DNA of 46,300 nt from an uncultured cyanobacterium (GCA_903887375.1 CAISPN010000101.1:1-46300); one strand, 5' to 3'. Positions 1 to 7,805 are shown, counted from the first letter of the stretch. The notes: generated by a model from the sequence alone, not told the origin. A program made the numbers and translations.

Positions 1-296
1 AGATGGATGAGGCTGTGCTGGAGGCTTATGGCTGGGGTGATATTAAGCCTGAATGTGGATTTGTGCTGGAGTATTGCGATCTCGATGTGGAAGAATTGCC
101 AGAGCAAATTAGAGGCAGAGTTGAAAGTGGGGATTTATTTTTTAAGAGCTCTAAAGAAGCTCAAGAGTTTGTGTATTGGATTGATATTGGTAAGCGCAAG
201 GGGTTGCCTTGGAGATATAAATGGACTCAGACTACCCATGATGAAGTACTGGCAAGATTGCTAGAGCTCAATAGGCTGAAGTCAGAAATGGAGTAG
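1..296 (+). CDS. C-terminal end of a restriction-modification DNA methyltransferase (5' truncated by window edge)
   Basis: The frame is open from the left edge and stops with TAG at 294-296, so only the last ~97 residues are visible. The first ATG at base 3 is probably internal. The segment LDEAVLEAYGWGDI near its start and THDEVLARLLELN near its end resemble the conserved tail of large Eco57I/MmeI-like or BREX-type adenine methyltransferases, as I remember these families. The catalytic SAM and NPPY motifs would lie outside the window, so substrate and system type cannot be judged. It sits directly before a coiled-coil remnant and a Schlafen-like gene, consistent with a defence or accessory patch. 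I am fairly confident of the methyltransferase assignment and not of the subtype. Confidence 0.6.
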   Translation, partial: MDEAVLEAYGWGDIKPECGFVLEYCDLDVEELPEQIRGRVESGDLFFKSSKEAQEFVYWIDIGKRKGLPWRYKWTQTTHDEVLARLLELNRLKSEME

Positions 297-300
297 TTAA

Positions 301-477
301 AATGAAGAAGATATATACGAGCTTTTTAGAGCTTCTCAAGCCGAAGCAGATCGCACAATGGCAGAACTTGAAAAAACCGTAGAAAAAACAAGCAAAGCAG
401 TAGATAGCCTCACTACTAGATGGGGTCGCTTTGTTGAAGAATTAGTAGAGCCAGTAGTTATCTTATTTTCAGCATGA
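301..477 (+). pseudogene. Truncated remnant of a coiled-coil (DUF3782-like) protein
   Basis: The reading frame opens just after a stop at 298-300, so it has no proper start; the first ATG is at 358. It encodes about 58 residues with a heptad-like helix (AELEKTVEKTSKAVDSL) followed by RWGRFVEELVEPVV. That layout resembles the N-terminal coiled coil and junction of cyanobacterial proteins that carry a C-terminal PD-(D/E)XK-like domain. It ends in TGA at 475-477 before any such domain. Its end overlaps the opposite-strand Schlafen-like gene by 9 bp. I read it as a gene cut when the neighbouring cassette arrived. The family assignment is from memory and tentative. Confidence 0.45.
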
Positions 478-2280
478 TACAGTTCTATAAGCTTGTTGAG
501 GATGATTTTTCTGCTTAGGATGCTTAAGTTCTAGCAGTCCTCTGTCTAATAATGGATTAACATAGTGATTTCGGATACTATCTGGTTCTCTACCTAGAAG
601 CTCTGCCAATGTTCGGAGTAGTAAATATTGTTCACAGCAAAGTTGTAAAATAACATCTTCTACTAATTCTTTTTTAACTGAACCCTTCTCACGTATAGGT
701 TCTGCAATTTTTTTTAAACGCTCGTAATGTTCGGAGCTAACTGGTAAATGTTCGGAGCTAACTGGTAAATGTTCGGAGCTAGAGAATAGCGAAGGTTGGC
801 TAAATTGATTATTGAACAAAGTATATCGTGTTCCCCTTCCACGTCCAGCTTGTCTTAACCATCTATTTTGAACAAGAGTCCTAAGATGTTCGCTAATATC
901 TCTTGGATGTTCTTTTCTGTAACGTTGAATGTCAAAATTGCTAATCTCTCCAAATTGATGCACTAAAGCAAGGATAATACGGTCCAATTCTGTTAAATTA
1001 CAATAAGAATCCCCAACAATTTTCTTTATTTCTTGCCCAACATCTTCAGGAATAAAACTTATCATTGGTAAAGTAATTTCAGTTACTCCTATGTCAGATT
1101 TTTCAGAAACTAGAGGATCAAACCATTGTTGTTCTTTCCAAGCGCGAAGTATTTGTGGAAAACCTGAACCTGCTTTTTCTCCTAATCCAAGCATTTGAAA
1201 CATTTTTTGTAGATTAGGATTACGAGGATCACTTACACCACCTTTATATAAACTTTCTAGGGGAATCCGAAGTAAACCAGGGTTAGAAAAGCGAAAACCA
1301 CCTAATTCTTTAATAATTTTGATAGGACGTGAGGATTGATGATCTGCATGGATTAGAGTATTAACTAATGCTTCTCGAAGTGCCTCATGAACATGGGTTT
1401 CACCTTTGCGTACATAGTATTGATCTAGCTTAAAAGGAACATCTAAATTATCTACTAAACGAAGGTAAACACGATAATAAAAGTTAAAGAGGTTAGGTTC
1501 CCACTTACCATCAAGAGTTAGACGATAGGTCCAGCGTTCTTCTGGATCATTAGATAAATGTTCTTGATAATCAAGTTGATAATGAGAAAAAGCATCCAGA
1601 ATACTACGTTCTCGTCCAAACATCAATAACCCTGCTATAGTTAATCCTTCTTTTCCTGTTTGACGATCTCGCTTCCATCCCCCTAGCTGATCAAGTAATT
1701 GTTGGTCATCTAAAGATAACCAAATATGATCTGGTTCTCTTGAACTGAAGCGTTGACGAAAAGATTTAAGAGTATCTAAATCAAGATCTTTAAAATCAAA
1801 GCCATCTAGAATTTTAGAATCTTGAGCATCGTTACTAGCATCCCGAAACATTTGTTGTATTTCTTCTTTAGAACATCGATAATCTCCTTCATTACCTCGT
1901 TTATATGTACCTGTCATAGGGTTATTGTTGATATAAACTGGTTGTTGCTTAGGGGTTGCTTTTGGAATATTAATAATGAGGAGATTATATCCATCAATAT
2001 TTATAACTTTTACATCAGAACAGATAGGAGTATTTAGTTTTTCACGGTTATTGTGGGTATTCCAAAAGGTTGTTTGTAGTGATCGTGGATTAGAAACACC
2101 AGAAATCTCAAATTCTCCTTGTTTTTCCCTAACCCCAAGAACAATACAGCCACCATCTGTATTAGCAAAAGCTGAAAGAGTTGGCCAGAGGTCTTTAGGT
2201 AATCCTCCATCAGCCGCTTTAAATTCTATGTTTTGATCTTCTCCTAAATCAATGTGTTGTAGTAAGGTTTCAATTTCCAT
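469..2280 (-). CDS. Schlafen AlbA_2 / GHKL ATP-binding domain protein (COG2865-type)
   Basis: 603 residues. An AlbA_2 (Schlafen-type) domain occupies roughly residues 8-145, with the E19-F20-K21 motif, LPKDLWPTLSAFANTDGG and IVLGVRE. A GHKL/HATPase_c_4-like domain lies at about 290-400: E303-x3-N307 in REALVNTLIHADH looks like the N-box, and GSGFPQI at 371-377 like a glycine lid. Winged-helix segments follow at about 430-485 and 525-600. Proteins of this build are often annotated as predicted transcriptional regulators or RecG-like, and are frequent in defence islands. A linker at residues 500-518 is a short tandem repeat of SSEHLPV. The start ATG is 6 bp downstream of the stop of the next reverse-strand gene, so the two are probably co-transcribed. 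Architecture is secure; function is unknown. Confidence 0.8.
   Translation of the reverse strand: MEIETLLQHIDLGEDQNIEFKAADGGLPKDLWPTLSAFANTDGGCIVLGVREKQGEFEISGVSNPRSLQTTFWNTHNNREKLNTPICSDVKVINIDGYNLLIINIPKATPKQQPVYINNNPMTGTYKRGNEGDYRCSKEEIQQMFRDASNDAQDSKILDGFDFKDLDLDTLKSFRQRFSSREPDHIWLSLDDQQLLDQLGGWKRDRQTGKEGLTIAGLLMFGRERSILDAFSHYQLDYQEHLSNDPEERWTYRLTLDGKWEPNLFNFYYRVYLRLVDNLDVPFKLDQYYVRKGETHVHEALREALVNTLIHADHQSSRPIKIIKELGGFRFSNPGLLRIPLESLYKGGVSDPRNPNLQKMFQMLGLGEKAGSGFPQILRAWKEQQWFDPLVSEKSDIGVTEITLPMISFIPEDVGQEIKKIVGDSYCNLTELDRIILALVHQFGEISNFDIQRYRKEHPRDISEHLRTLVQNRWLRQAGRGRGTRYTLFNNQFSQPSLFSSSEHLPVSSEHLPVSSEHYERLKKIAEPIREKGSVKKELVEDVILQLCCEQYLLLRTLAELLGREPDSIRNHYVNPLLDRGLLELKHPKQKNHPQQAYRTVSC
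727..781. repeat. 21-bp tandem repeat inside the Schlafen-like gene
   Basis: Two perfect copies of a 21-bp unit (727-747 and 748-768) are followed by a partial copy (769-781). The unit is a multiple of three and, on the reverse strand, encodes the heptapeptide SSEHLPV. Copy number could change without breaking the frame. It lies in the linker between the GHKL region and the last winged helix. Confidence 0.9.
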
Positions 2281-2286
2281 AAATCA

Positions 2287-3003
2287 TCATTTGTTTGTAA
2301 TAGAATCGGCGCGACAATAATTATTAATTTTTTCTCCTACTTCACAGAAAATATTAATTATTTTCTCTTGATCATCATTAATTAATTTAGTGATAGTTGT
2401 TGGTAAATAGCATATTCGATCTCTTTCAAATTCAATAAATTGCCAATCTGAAATAATGTTTTCTGGACTTTTTTTAAAAGTCCACTTACTATCTATCAAG
2501 TGACGATGTTTGATAGTGTTAACAAAAGCATCAATATATTTATATTCACAACAATTTAAGAGATTATTAATAGCATCAACTATATCGTTATAGTATTGTT
2601 TTCTCCAACTTTCCAAGGATGAATTGTTTTGTAATCTATTATTTATGTCTATAATTTTTTTAATATTAATTTGCCTAGATTCAAGTCTTGATCCTAATGG
2701 ATCAAGTATTATGACATTAATTATATGTGCTAAAACATCAGGAAGAGAATGTAAAATATGTGCTATTGATTCTGTGTGAGTTAGTATTAATAACCCTGGT
2801 TTTAAAAATTTATGTTTATCAGATTTATTGTTTATGTCAAAATCTGGAAAAGGAAATTTAGGGGACTTTTCAATTTCTTTTTTTGAAAAATGAATTCGTT
2901 TTATCTTTTGTTGTAAAGCTTTAAAATATATCGCTGCATCATCTGTATATTGCTTTGAACAATATGTAAGTAATTCGCTAGTATCCCAAGTTGTTTTAGT
3001 CAT
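2287..3003 (-). CDS. Uncharacterised HEPN-like protein, partner of the Schlafen-like gene
   Basis: 238 residues, strongly A+T-rich and mostly predicted alpha-helical, with no signal peptide or membrane segment. The segment HTESIAHILHSLPDVLAHIINVIIL (residues ~75-100) and the later N162-x2-K165-H166-R167 in VNTIKHRHLID resemble helical proteins with HEPN-like folds. In HEPN proteins a polar residue near an RNxxxH-type motif can give RNase activity. I see no clean R-x4-6-H pair here, so nuclease activity is not shown. Its stop lies 6 bp before the start of the Schlafen-like gene on the same strand, indicating an operon with this gene first. I do not recognise a named family, and the HEPN link is an inference. 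Confidence 0.65.
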   Translation of the reverse strand: MTKTTWDTSELLTYCSKQYTDDAAIYFKALQQKIKRIHFSKKEIEKSPKFPFPDFDINNKSDKHKFLKPGLLILTHTESIAHILHSLPDVLAHIINVIILDPLGSRLESRQINIKKIIDINNRLQNNSSLESWRKQYYNDIVDAINNLLNCCEYKYIDAFVNTIKHRHLIDSKWTFKKSPENIISDWQFIEFERDRICYLPTTITKLINDDQEKIINIFCEVGEKINNYCRADSITNK

Positions 3004-3112
3004 ATAAATTATATTTTCAATTTATTTTATTTTGGGGTTTTATTCATCTATCATAACCTTCAATCTTATCTAACCTCAGTTCGGGATAAGAAGGAGAAGA
3101 AAGACAGTACAG

Positions 3113-3456
3113 TTATAAATTAATAAAAGGTTTTTTGGGCTGATGAAAGTAGGCGATTAATCCACAGAGGAGATTTACATAGAAATTAACAGGACTGCGG
3201 TGCCTAGAATATTCTATTTGAGAGATATTTTTTAACTGATTAATTATCGTTTCAATTATAGAACGACGTCGAGCTAAGAGTTTATCCTGAATCAACATCA
3301 GCTTATTTTCAAGAATAGTCATAATTTCACTTAAACATAAAATTCTAGTACGTTGGCGTTTCGTTTTAGCCTCGGGGAGTTGCCTTTTCTTCCACTGATG
3401 TTCAAAACATTTGAGAAATCATCGATATGACAAAACAAAGACTCTAAACTAGACAT
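3113..3456 (-). pseudogene. IS982-family transposase remnant (frameshift plus internal deletion)
   Basis: On the reverse strand an ATG at 3454-3456 begins [14 protein letters not shown], the usual start of cyanobacterial IS982 transposases. A frameshift follows, then [18 protein letters not shown] and [11 protein letters not shown]. The frame then jumps straight into [40 protein letters not shown]-like text and the terminal [14 protein letters not shown], ending at 3113. Only about 114 codons' worth of sequence remains against roughly 280-300 in intact family members, so most of the DDE core is missing. No convincing inverted-repeat pair is visible at the two ends. The element is dead. Confidence 0.8.
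3113..3456 (-). mobile_element. Decayed IS982-type insertion element
   Basis: This is the extent of recognisable transposase sequence. The flank 3071-3090 (starting taacctcagttcggg) could be one element end, but its inverted partner was not found on the 3456-3540 side, so true borders are undetermined. Confidence 0.5.
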
Positions 3457-3560
3457 AATTTTATTGTTTAAGTCTCGTTAAACCAAGTGGGGATACTGTA
3501 GCTATTATTAATGATGAAGAATTTAAACCAGAGATTTGGTAAAGAGTCAAAGTTACTCAC

Positions 3561-4973
3561 TTATCGAGAAACTAGCCATTTGATTAACTTGAGCTGGCTT
3601 AATTTATAAGGAGCATAACGCCAATCTAAATCTAACCAGAATGCTTTTTTTAAGATACTTCGATAATGGGAAAAAGTATCAAAACTAGCTTTACCATGAT
3701 AGCTGCCAATACCACTTTCACCCACCCCACCAAACGGTAGACCCGTTACTGCCAGATGCATCACCACATCATTAATACAGACCCCGCCAGAAGAGGTCTC
3801 ATCCAAAACTTGACGGATTTTATTAGGGTTTTTTGAGAAAAAGTAAAGTGCTAGAGGTTTAGGACGCTCGTTGATCCAAGATATTGCCTGGTTGAGATTA
3901 TCATATTCAACTACTGGCAAGATAGGCCCAAAAATTTCTTCCTGCATCACAGGATCAGACCAGTTTACTTGATCTAGTATAGTTGGTGAGAGGTAGCGCT
4001 CTTCTAAATTGAACTGGCCGCCACAGATAATCTTGCCATTTTCAAGAAAACTAGTAAGACGCTGGAGATGTTTTTGGTTAATTATACGGCCATAATTAGT
4101 ACTATTGTGAGGATCTGCTCCATAAAAGGTGGTGATATATTTTTGTACTAAAACTAGCAACTGTGCTTTGACCTTGCGATCTACTAGCAGATAATCAGGA
4201 GCAACACAGGTTTGGCCGGCATTGATAAATTTCCCCCAAGTGATCCTCTTGGCGGCTACCTCCAAATTAGCCTCACTATCTACAATACAGGGACTCTTGC
4301 CTCCTAATTCTAGAGTTACTGGAGTCAGATGCTCAGCTGCAGCCTTCATGACAATTCGTCCGACATTGCTACCACCAGTAAAAAAGATGTGATCAAATTT
4401 TTCAGCTAGCAAATTCTGACTGACGCTCACATCCCCTTCAACTACTGCTACATATTCTCTATCAAAGCAATCTTGAATCATTTTGGCTATGACTTTAGAG
4501 GTAATTGGCGCATATTCTGAAGGTTTAATAATGGCGCAGTTACCCGCTGCAATTGCTCCTATTAGTGGTGAAATAGTCAACTGAAAAGGATAATTCCAAG
4601 GAGCAATAATCAGTACTATACCTAGAGGTTGTGGTTCTATCCAAGCCAAAGAGGGAAACTGCTCTATTGAAGAGGTTATTTTTTTAGCTTTGCTCCATTT
4701 TTTGAGCTGTTTGATTGCCAGGTTAATTTCTGCTAAAGAGGCAATTTCAAAATAAGCTTCAAACTCTGGCCGGCCCAAATCAGCTTGGACGGCTTGAACT
4801 ATCTGAGCTTGAGATTGCAAAATTGCGCTCTTGAGCAACTTTAACTTCTCTAGGCGAAAGTCAATTGATCTAGTTTGACCAGAGGCAAAAAAACTCCTCT
4901 GACTTTGAACAAGAGAGCTTATCTCTGCTGAGCCTTGAGAAGAATCGGTTACAAATTGATTTTGGGCTACCAC
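3561..4973 (-). CDS. Aldehyde dehydrogenase, class 3 / fatty aldehyde type
   Basis: 470 residues, NAD(P)-dependent oxidation of aldehydes to carboxylates. Catalytic elements are present: N127 in APWNYPF, the GG pair at ~200 in FFTGGSNVGR for dinucleotide binding, general base E222 in LELGGKSP and nucleophile C256 in AGQTCVAPD. The short N-terminus and the basic/hydrophobic C-terminal tail match class 3 enzymes. Cyanobacterial members of this group act on long-chain aldehydes and apocarotenals, as established for the Synechocystis homologue. It stands alone, divergent from the lnt unit across about 100 bp of A+T-rich DNA. Substrate preference cannot be read from the sequence. Confidence 0.92.
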   Translation of the reverse strand: MVAQNQFVTDSSQGSAEISSLVQSQRSFFASGQTRSIDFRLEKLKLLKSAILQSQAQIVQAVQADLGRPEFEAYFEIASLAEINLAIKQLKKWSKAKKITSSIEQFPSLAWIEPQPLGIVLIIAPWNYPFQLTISPLIGAIAAGNCAIIKPSEYAPITSKVIAKMIQDCFDREYVAVVEGDVSVSQNLLAEKFDHIFFTGGSNVGRIVMKAAAEHLTPVTLELGGKSPCIVDSEANLEVAAKRITWGKFINAGQTCVAPDYLLVDRKVKAQLLVLVQKYITTFYGADPHNSTNYGRIINQKHLQRLTSFLENGKIICGGQFNLEERYLSPTILDQVNWSDPVMQEEIFGPILPVVEYDNLNQAISWINERPKPLALYFFSKNPNKIRQVLDETSSGGVCINDVVMHLAVTGLPFGGVGESGIGSYHGKASFDTFSHYRSILKKAFWLDLDWRYAPYKLSQLKLIKWLVSR

Positions 4974-5074
4974 AATTTTAACTATATGATACTAAAAAAA
5001 ATATTAATTATTTAGCATCATGTTATCATAAAGTAGGATTTAAAAAAATATTACCGAGTCTAGGTGAACTTGTT

Positions 5075-5179
5075 GTGGGCATTTTGGTTTGCGCTTCTGC
5101 CTATTTGTTGTCGATATATCTGATGCTCGCTCTGGCCAAATACCTGACAAAAGTTAAAACCACTGAGCAATCGCGATAG
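5075..5179 (+). CDS. Putative 34-residue single-span membrane protein upstream of lnt
   Basis: A short frame starts with GTG at 5075 and stops with TAG at 5177-5179, only 3 bp before the lnt GTG. A good Shine-Dalgarno-like AGGTGA lies at 5062-5067, seven bases ahead of the start. The product begins MGILVCASAYLLSIYLMLAL and ends with a lysine-rich, hydrophilic tail (KYLTKVKTTEQSR), which is one transmembrane helix with positive residues after it. The frame stays open further upstream but offers no better start. I do not recognise the family. The ribosome site, the coding-like composition and the tight spacing to lnt argue that it is real; translation is not proven. Confidence 0.5.
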   Translation: MGILVCASAYLLSIYLMLALAKYLTKVKTTEQSR

Positions 5180-5182
5180 TCT

Positions 5183-6727
5183 GTGTCGATTGCCTCAATA
5201 ATTATAGTTTTCTTCGGTGGAATTCTCAGCGCTAGCGGCTGTGAGCCTTCGGGTTGGTGGATTGCGCCTTGGTTTGGTTTGTCCGTACTCTGGTGGTCGC
5301 TTTCTAAAAACAAATCCTATCGCAATAGTATAATCCTAGGATTGACTTGGGGTTTAGGTTATCACGGATTTGTTCTATCTTGGATCTTGGGTATTCACCC
5401 GATGACCTGGCTGGGAGTTCCTTGGTTTTATAGCCTCTTGATTGCAATGGCTTGTTGGCTATTGGTGAGTATCTATGGTGCCAGCTTGGTTGTGTTCTGG
5501 AGTTTGGGGCTGACTTTTTTATATAAAAGAACACCCGACCACCACCACCATATTATCTTAGGAGGTGTTGCTCTCTGGCTAGCCTTAGAAGGAATCTATA
5601 GCTATACTCCCCTTTGGTGGAGCTCGCTTTCACTGACCCAAAGTCCCCATAATCTTGAGATATTGCAGCTAGGTTCACTCACTGGCCCATCTGCTGTAGT
5701 TGCTCTTTTAGTGACTATCAATGGACTGTTTGCCCACTATCTATCTAACAGCAGCAAAAAGAGAAATATTTATATATTACTAGCTATAGTACTTTACTCT
5801 TTAGCTTGGCTTGTTGGTTTTAGTATGCACCATCGGCCAATATCTGATAGGGAGCAGGGATTCAAAATTGGCCTAATCCAAGGCAATATTGCCAATGAAA
5901 TTAAGCTCTATCCGGCAGGCTTTATAAAGGCAATAGATGGCTACAGGCAAGGATATGAAGAATTAGCCCAACAGGGAGCTCAGATGGTGATCACCCCGGA
6001 GACTGCGCTACCTTTTTTTTGGGATGATCTTAAATCTGGCTCTTTTTATAAATCTGTTGTTAGAGCAAAAATACCTGTCTTGTTGGGGGGTTTTGGCCGC
6101 AGCGATGGTGGCTATACCAATAGTCTATTTATGCTCAATCCAGATGCTCAAATCATGGGTCAATATGATAAAACCAAACTTGTACCATTGGGTGAATATA
6201 TACCTTTTGAGGAGATACTTGGCAGATTTATCCAGAGGCTTTCGCCCCTTAAAAATCGCTTGCAACCTGGCCAACAAGAGCAAATACTAAATAGTCCCTT
6301 TGGTAAAGTTATTATCGGAATTTGTTACGAATCAGCCTATAGCGAACTATTTCGCCGGCAAACCAGAGCTGGCGGAGTCTATATTGTCACAGCATCTAAT
6401 GATGCGCACTATAGTAAAGCGATGCCAGCTCAGCACCATGGTCAAGATGTTATGCGAGCTATTGAAAATGACCGCTGGACGGCTCGGGTAACCAATACCG
6501 GATACTCAGCTATCATTACACCTAGGGGGGATTTGGTTTGGAAATCCTCACTCAACGAGTATCAAACCCACAGCGATATGATCTACACTCGCAGTAGCCA
6601 GACATTTTATGTGCGTTTTGGGGATTGGTTAAGCTGGAGTTTGTTATTTTTAGCTAGCCTTGATTTGTTCTTTATTAGTAAAAAGCAGAGCCCTAAAATA
6701 AAAGAAACTCAAACTACTAACAAATAA
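5183..6727 (+). CDS. lnt: Apolipoprotein N-acyltransferase
   Basis: 514 residues. It transfers an acyl chain from phospholipid to the N-terminal cysteine of apolipoproteins, the last step of lipoprotein maturation in the cytoplasmic membrane. About six hydrophobic segments fill residues 1-215, followed by a nitrilase-fold domain from ~227. The Glu-Lys-Cys triad is visible: E273 in ITPETALP, K330 in YDKTKLVPLGEY and C381 in GICYESAY. A last membrane helix lies near residues 480-500. The start is a GTG immediately after an in-frame TAG at 5177-5179 with no clear ribosome site of its own, so it probably depends on translational coupling to the short ORF before it. The 3' end overlaps the convergent FTR1 gene by 78 bp. 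Confidence 0.95.
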   Translation: MSIASIIIVFFGGILSASGCEPSGWWIAPWFGLSVLWWSLSKNKSYRNSIILGLTWGLGYHGFVLSWILGIHPMTWLGVPWFYSLLIAMACWLLVSIYGASLVVFWSLGLTFLYKRTPDHHHHIILGGVALWLALEGIYSYTPLWWSSLSLTQSPHNLEILQLGSLTGPSAVVALLVTINGLFAHYLSNSSKKRNIYILLAIVLYSLAWLVGFSMHHRPISDREQGFKIGLIQGNIANEIKLYPAGFIKAIDGYRQGYEELAQQGAQMVITPETALPFFWDDLKSGSFYKSVVRAKIPVLLGGFGRSDGGYTNSLFMLNPDAQIMGQYDKTKLVPLGEYIPFEEILGRFIQRLSPLKNRLQPGQQEQILNSPFGKVIIGICYESAYSELFRRQTRAGGVYIVTASNDAHYSKAMPAQHHGQDVMRAIENDRWTARVTNTGYSAIITPRGDLVWKSSLNEYQTHSDMIYTRSSQTFYVRFGDWLSWSLLFLASLDLFFISKKQSPKIKETQTTNK

Positions 6728-7555
6728 TAAATAAAGCACAAATTGTAGCCAATAAATAACTTGTCGATAGCCAAAAAGTGATTTTAAAATAATGCCAGGA
6801 AATTGTTTATCTGATAAAAAGCTACTAGCATCCCAAAGCTGCTGGCCTAGTATGCATGAATCTTCCCAAGTGCACCAGCTAGCCTTGGTTGGATCTATTT
6901 GGGCTAGCAAAGTAGCGGCAATATTGAATTGATTGAGAACCCCTACAACCAAACCACCGACAATCAAAATCAGTAAAATACCCATCACCCGAAAAAAGAG
7001 CTTGATATTGATAGCAACTCCCCACCTGAAAAGCAAAAGAGCCATCACAAAAGCAACAAGGACTCCAGCAATTGCGCCTAAAATTGGACCAGATCCGCTT
7101 TCGGTTTGAGCTAGTACAAAAATCACTGCTTCAAAACCCTCGCGCAAAACTGCAACAAAGACAATTAAAAATATTTCTCGATCAGCTTTTTGGTTTAGTA
7201 AACTAGTTTCTATTTGTGAGCGGAGCGATTTAGCCTGCTGACTCATCCAGAGCAACATCCAACTGAGCAAGACTATAGCAACTATTCCCAAAATGCCAGC
7301 TAAAGTCTCTCTGACAATAGTGTTATAAGGTTCAACTATTCTGCTGCTGCTTTGCTGCAGGACCCCAGCAAGAGCAAAACCAATCAAAATACTGCAAAGA
7401 AGACCTCCAGCAACACCACGATACACCCAAGGTAGAGCAGAAACTTGTTTAGCTTTTTGGACACAAGCTAGGACAATTCCCACTACTAAAGCTGCTTCAA
7501 ACCCTTCTCTGAGAACTACTATAAATGTAGGTAAGGCGCTGTAAAAATCTAGCAT
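6650..7555 (-). CDS. FTR1/EfeU-family iron permease
   Basis: 301 residues, about seven membrane helices. Two copies of the family signature are visible: R16-E17-G18-F19-E20 in VLREGFEAALVVG and R138-E139-G140-F141-E142 in VLREGFEAVIFV. These glutamates bind iron in characterised FTR1 proteins. The loop at ~225-250 contains two cysteines (SWCTWEDSCILG). No multicopper ferroxidase or EfeO/EfeB partner is adjacent, so the electron or iron donor must be elsewhere. The next gene on the other side of a 250-bp divergent region is a nickel/cobalt transporter, giving a small metal-transport locus. The C-terminal 26 codons overlap the end of lnt. Confidence 0.92.
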   Translation of the reverse strand: MLDFYSALPTFIVVLREGFEAALVVGIVLACVQKAKQVSALPWVYRGVAGGLLCSILIGFALAGVLQQSSSRIVEPYNTIVRETLAGILGIVAIVLLSWMLLWMSQQAKSLRSQIETSLLNQKADREIFLIVFVAVLREGFEAVIFVLAQTESGSGPILGAIAGVLVAFVMALLLFRWGVAINIKLFFRVMGILLILIVGGLVVGVLNQFNIAATLLAQIDPTKASWCTWEDSCILGQQLWDASSFLSDKQFPGIILKSLFGYRQVIYWLQFVLYLLFVSSLSFFYFRALLFTNKEQIKAS

Positions 7556-7668
7556 TTTGTCTTGTTTTTTACTAATATTTTTATCGGTATTTTAACAAAC
7601 CCTATTAAAATATGTAGATATAATTCGTTTAATTGTTAATTGTTTAGAAAATCTTTAAATATGTAAAA

Positions 7669-7689
7669 ATATCCCCCCCACCCGGATAT
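7669..7689. promoter_or_regulatory. C-tract inverted repeat, candidate metal-sensor operator
   Basis: Six-base arms ATATCC (7669-7674) and GGATAT (7684-7689) flank a nine-base C-rich centre. A short A/T-flanked palindrome around a G/C tract is the layout of operators of the RcnR/CsoR family, which includes the cyanobacterial nickel sensor InrS. It lies in the 250-bp divergent region, 116 bp before the nickel/cobalt transporter start. Inference only; it could also be a chance hairpin. Confidence 0.35.
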
Positions 7690-7805
7690 CAAAAATGGAT
7701 AAACAAGTGAAAATAGCAGCAGGATAAGGCAAGCAAAATGCTAATTTTTCTGGCATCTGAAACCAGACATAGTCTCCAATCAATCTTTAGGATTTCAAAG
7801 AATAA

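Noticed and set aside
727-781. Short tandem repeat considered as a minimal CRISPR array
   Set aside because: The copies are contiguous without spacers, are in frame inside a gene and encode a simple peptide repeat.
5101-5313. 70-codon reverse ORF overlapping the lnt start
   Set aside because: It is antisense to lnt and the short membrane ORF, and its sequence shows no family features.
7556-7805. Cobalamin or nickel-cobalt riboswitch upstream of the NiCoT gene
   Set aside because: The B12-box and its conserved surrounding helices are absent, and the region is too A+T-rich and unstructured apart from one small palindrome.
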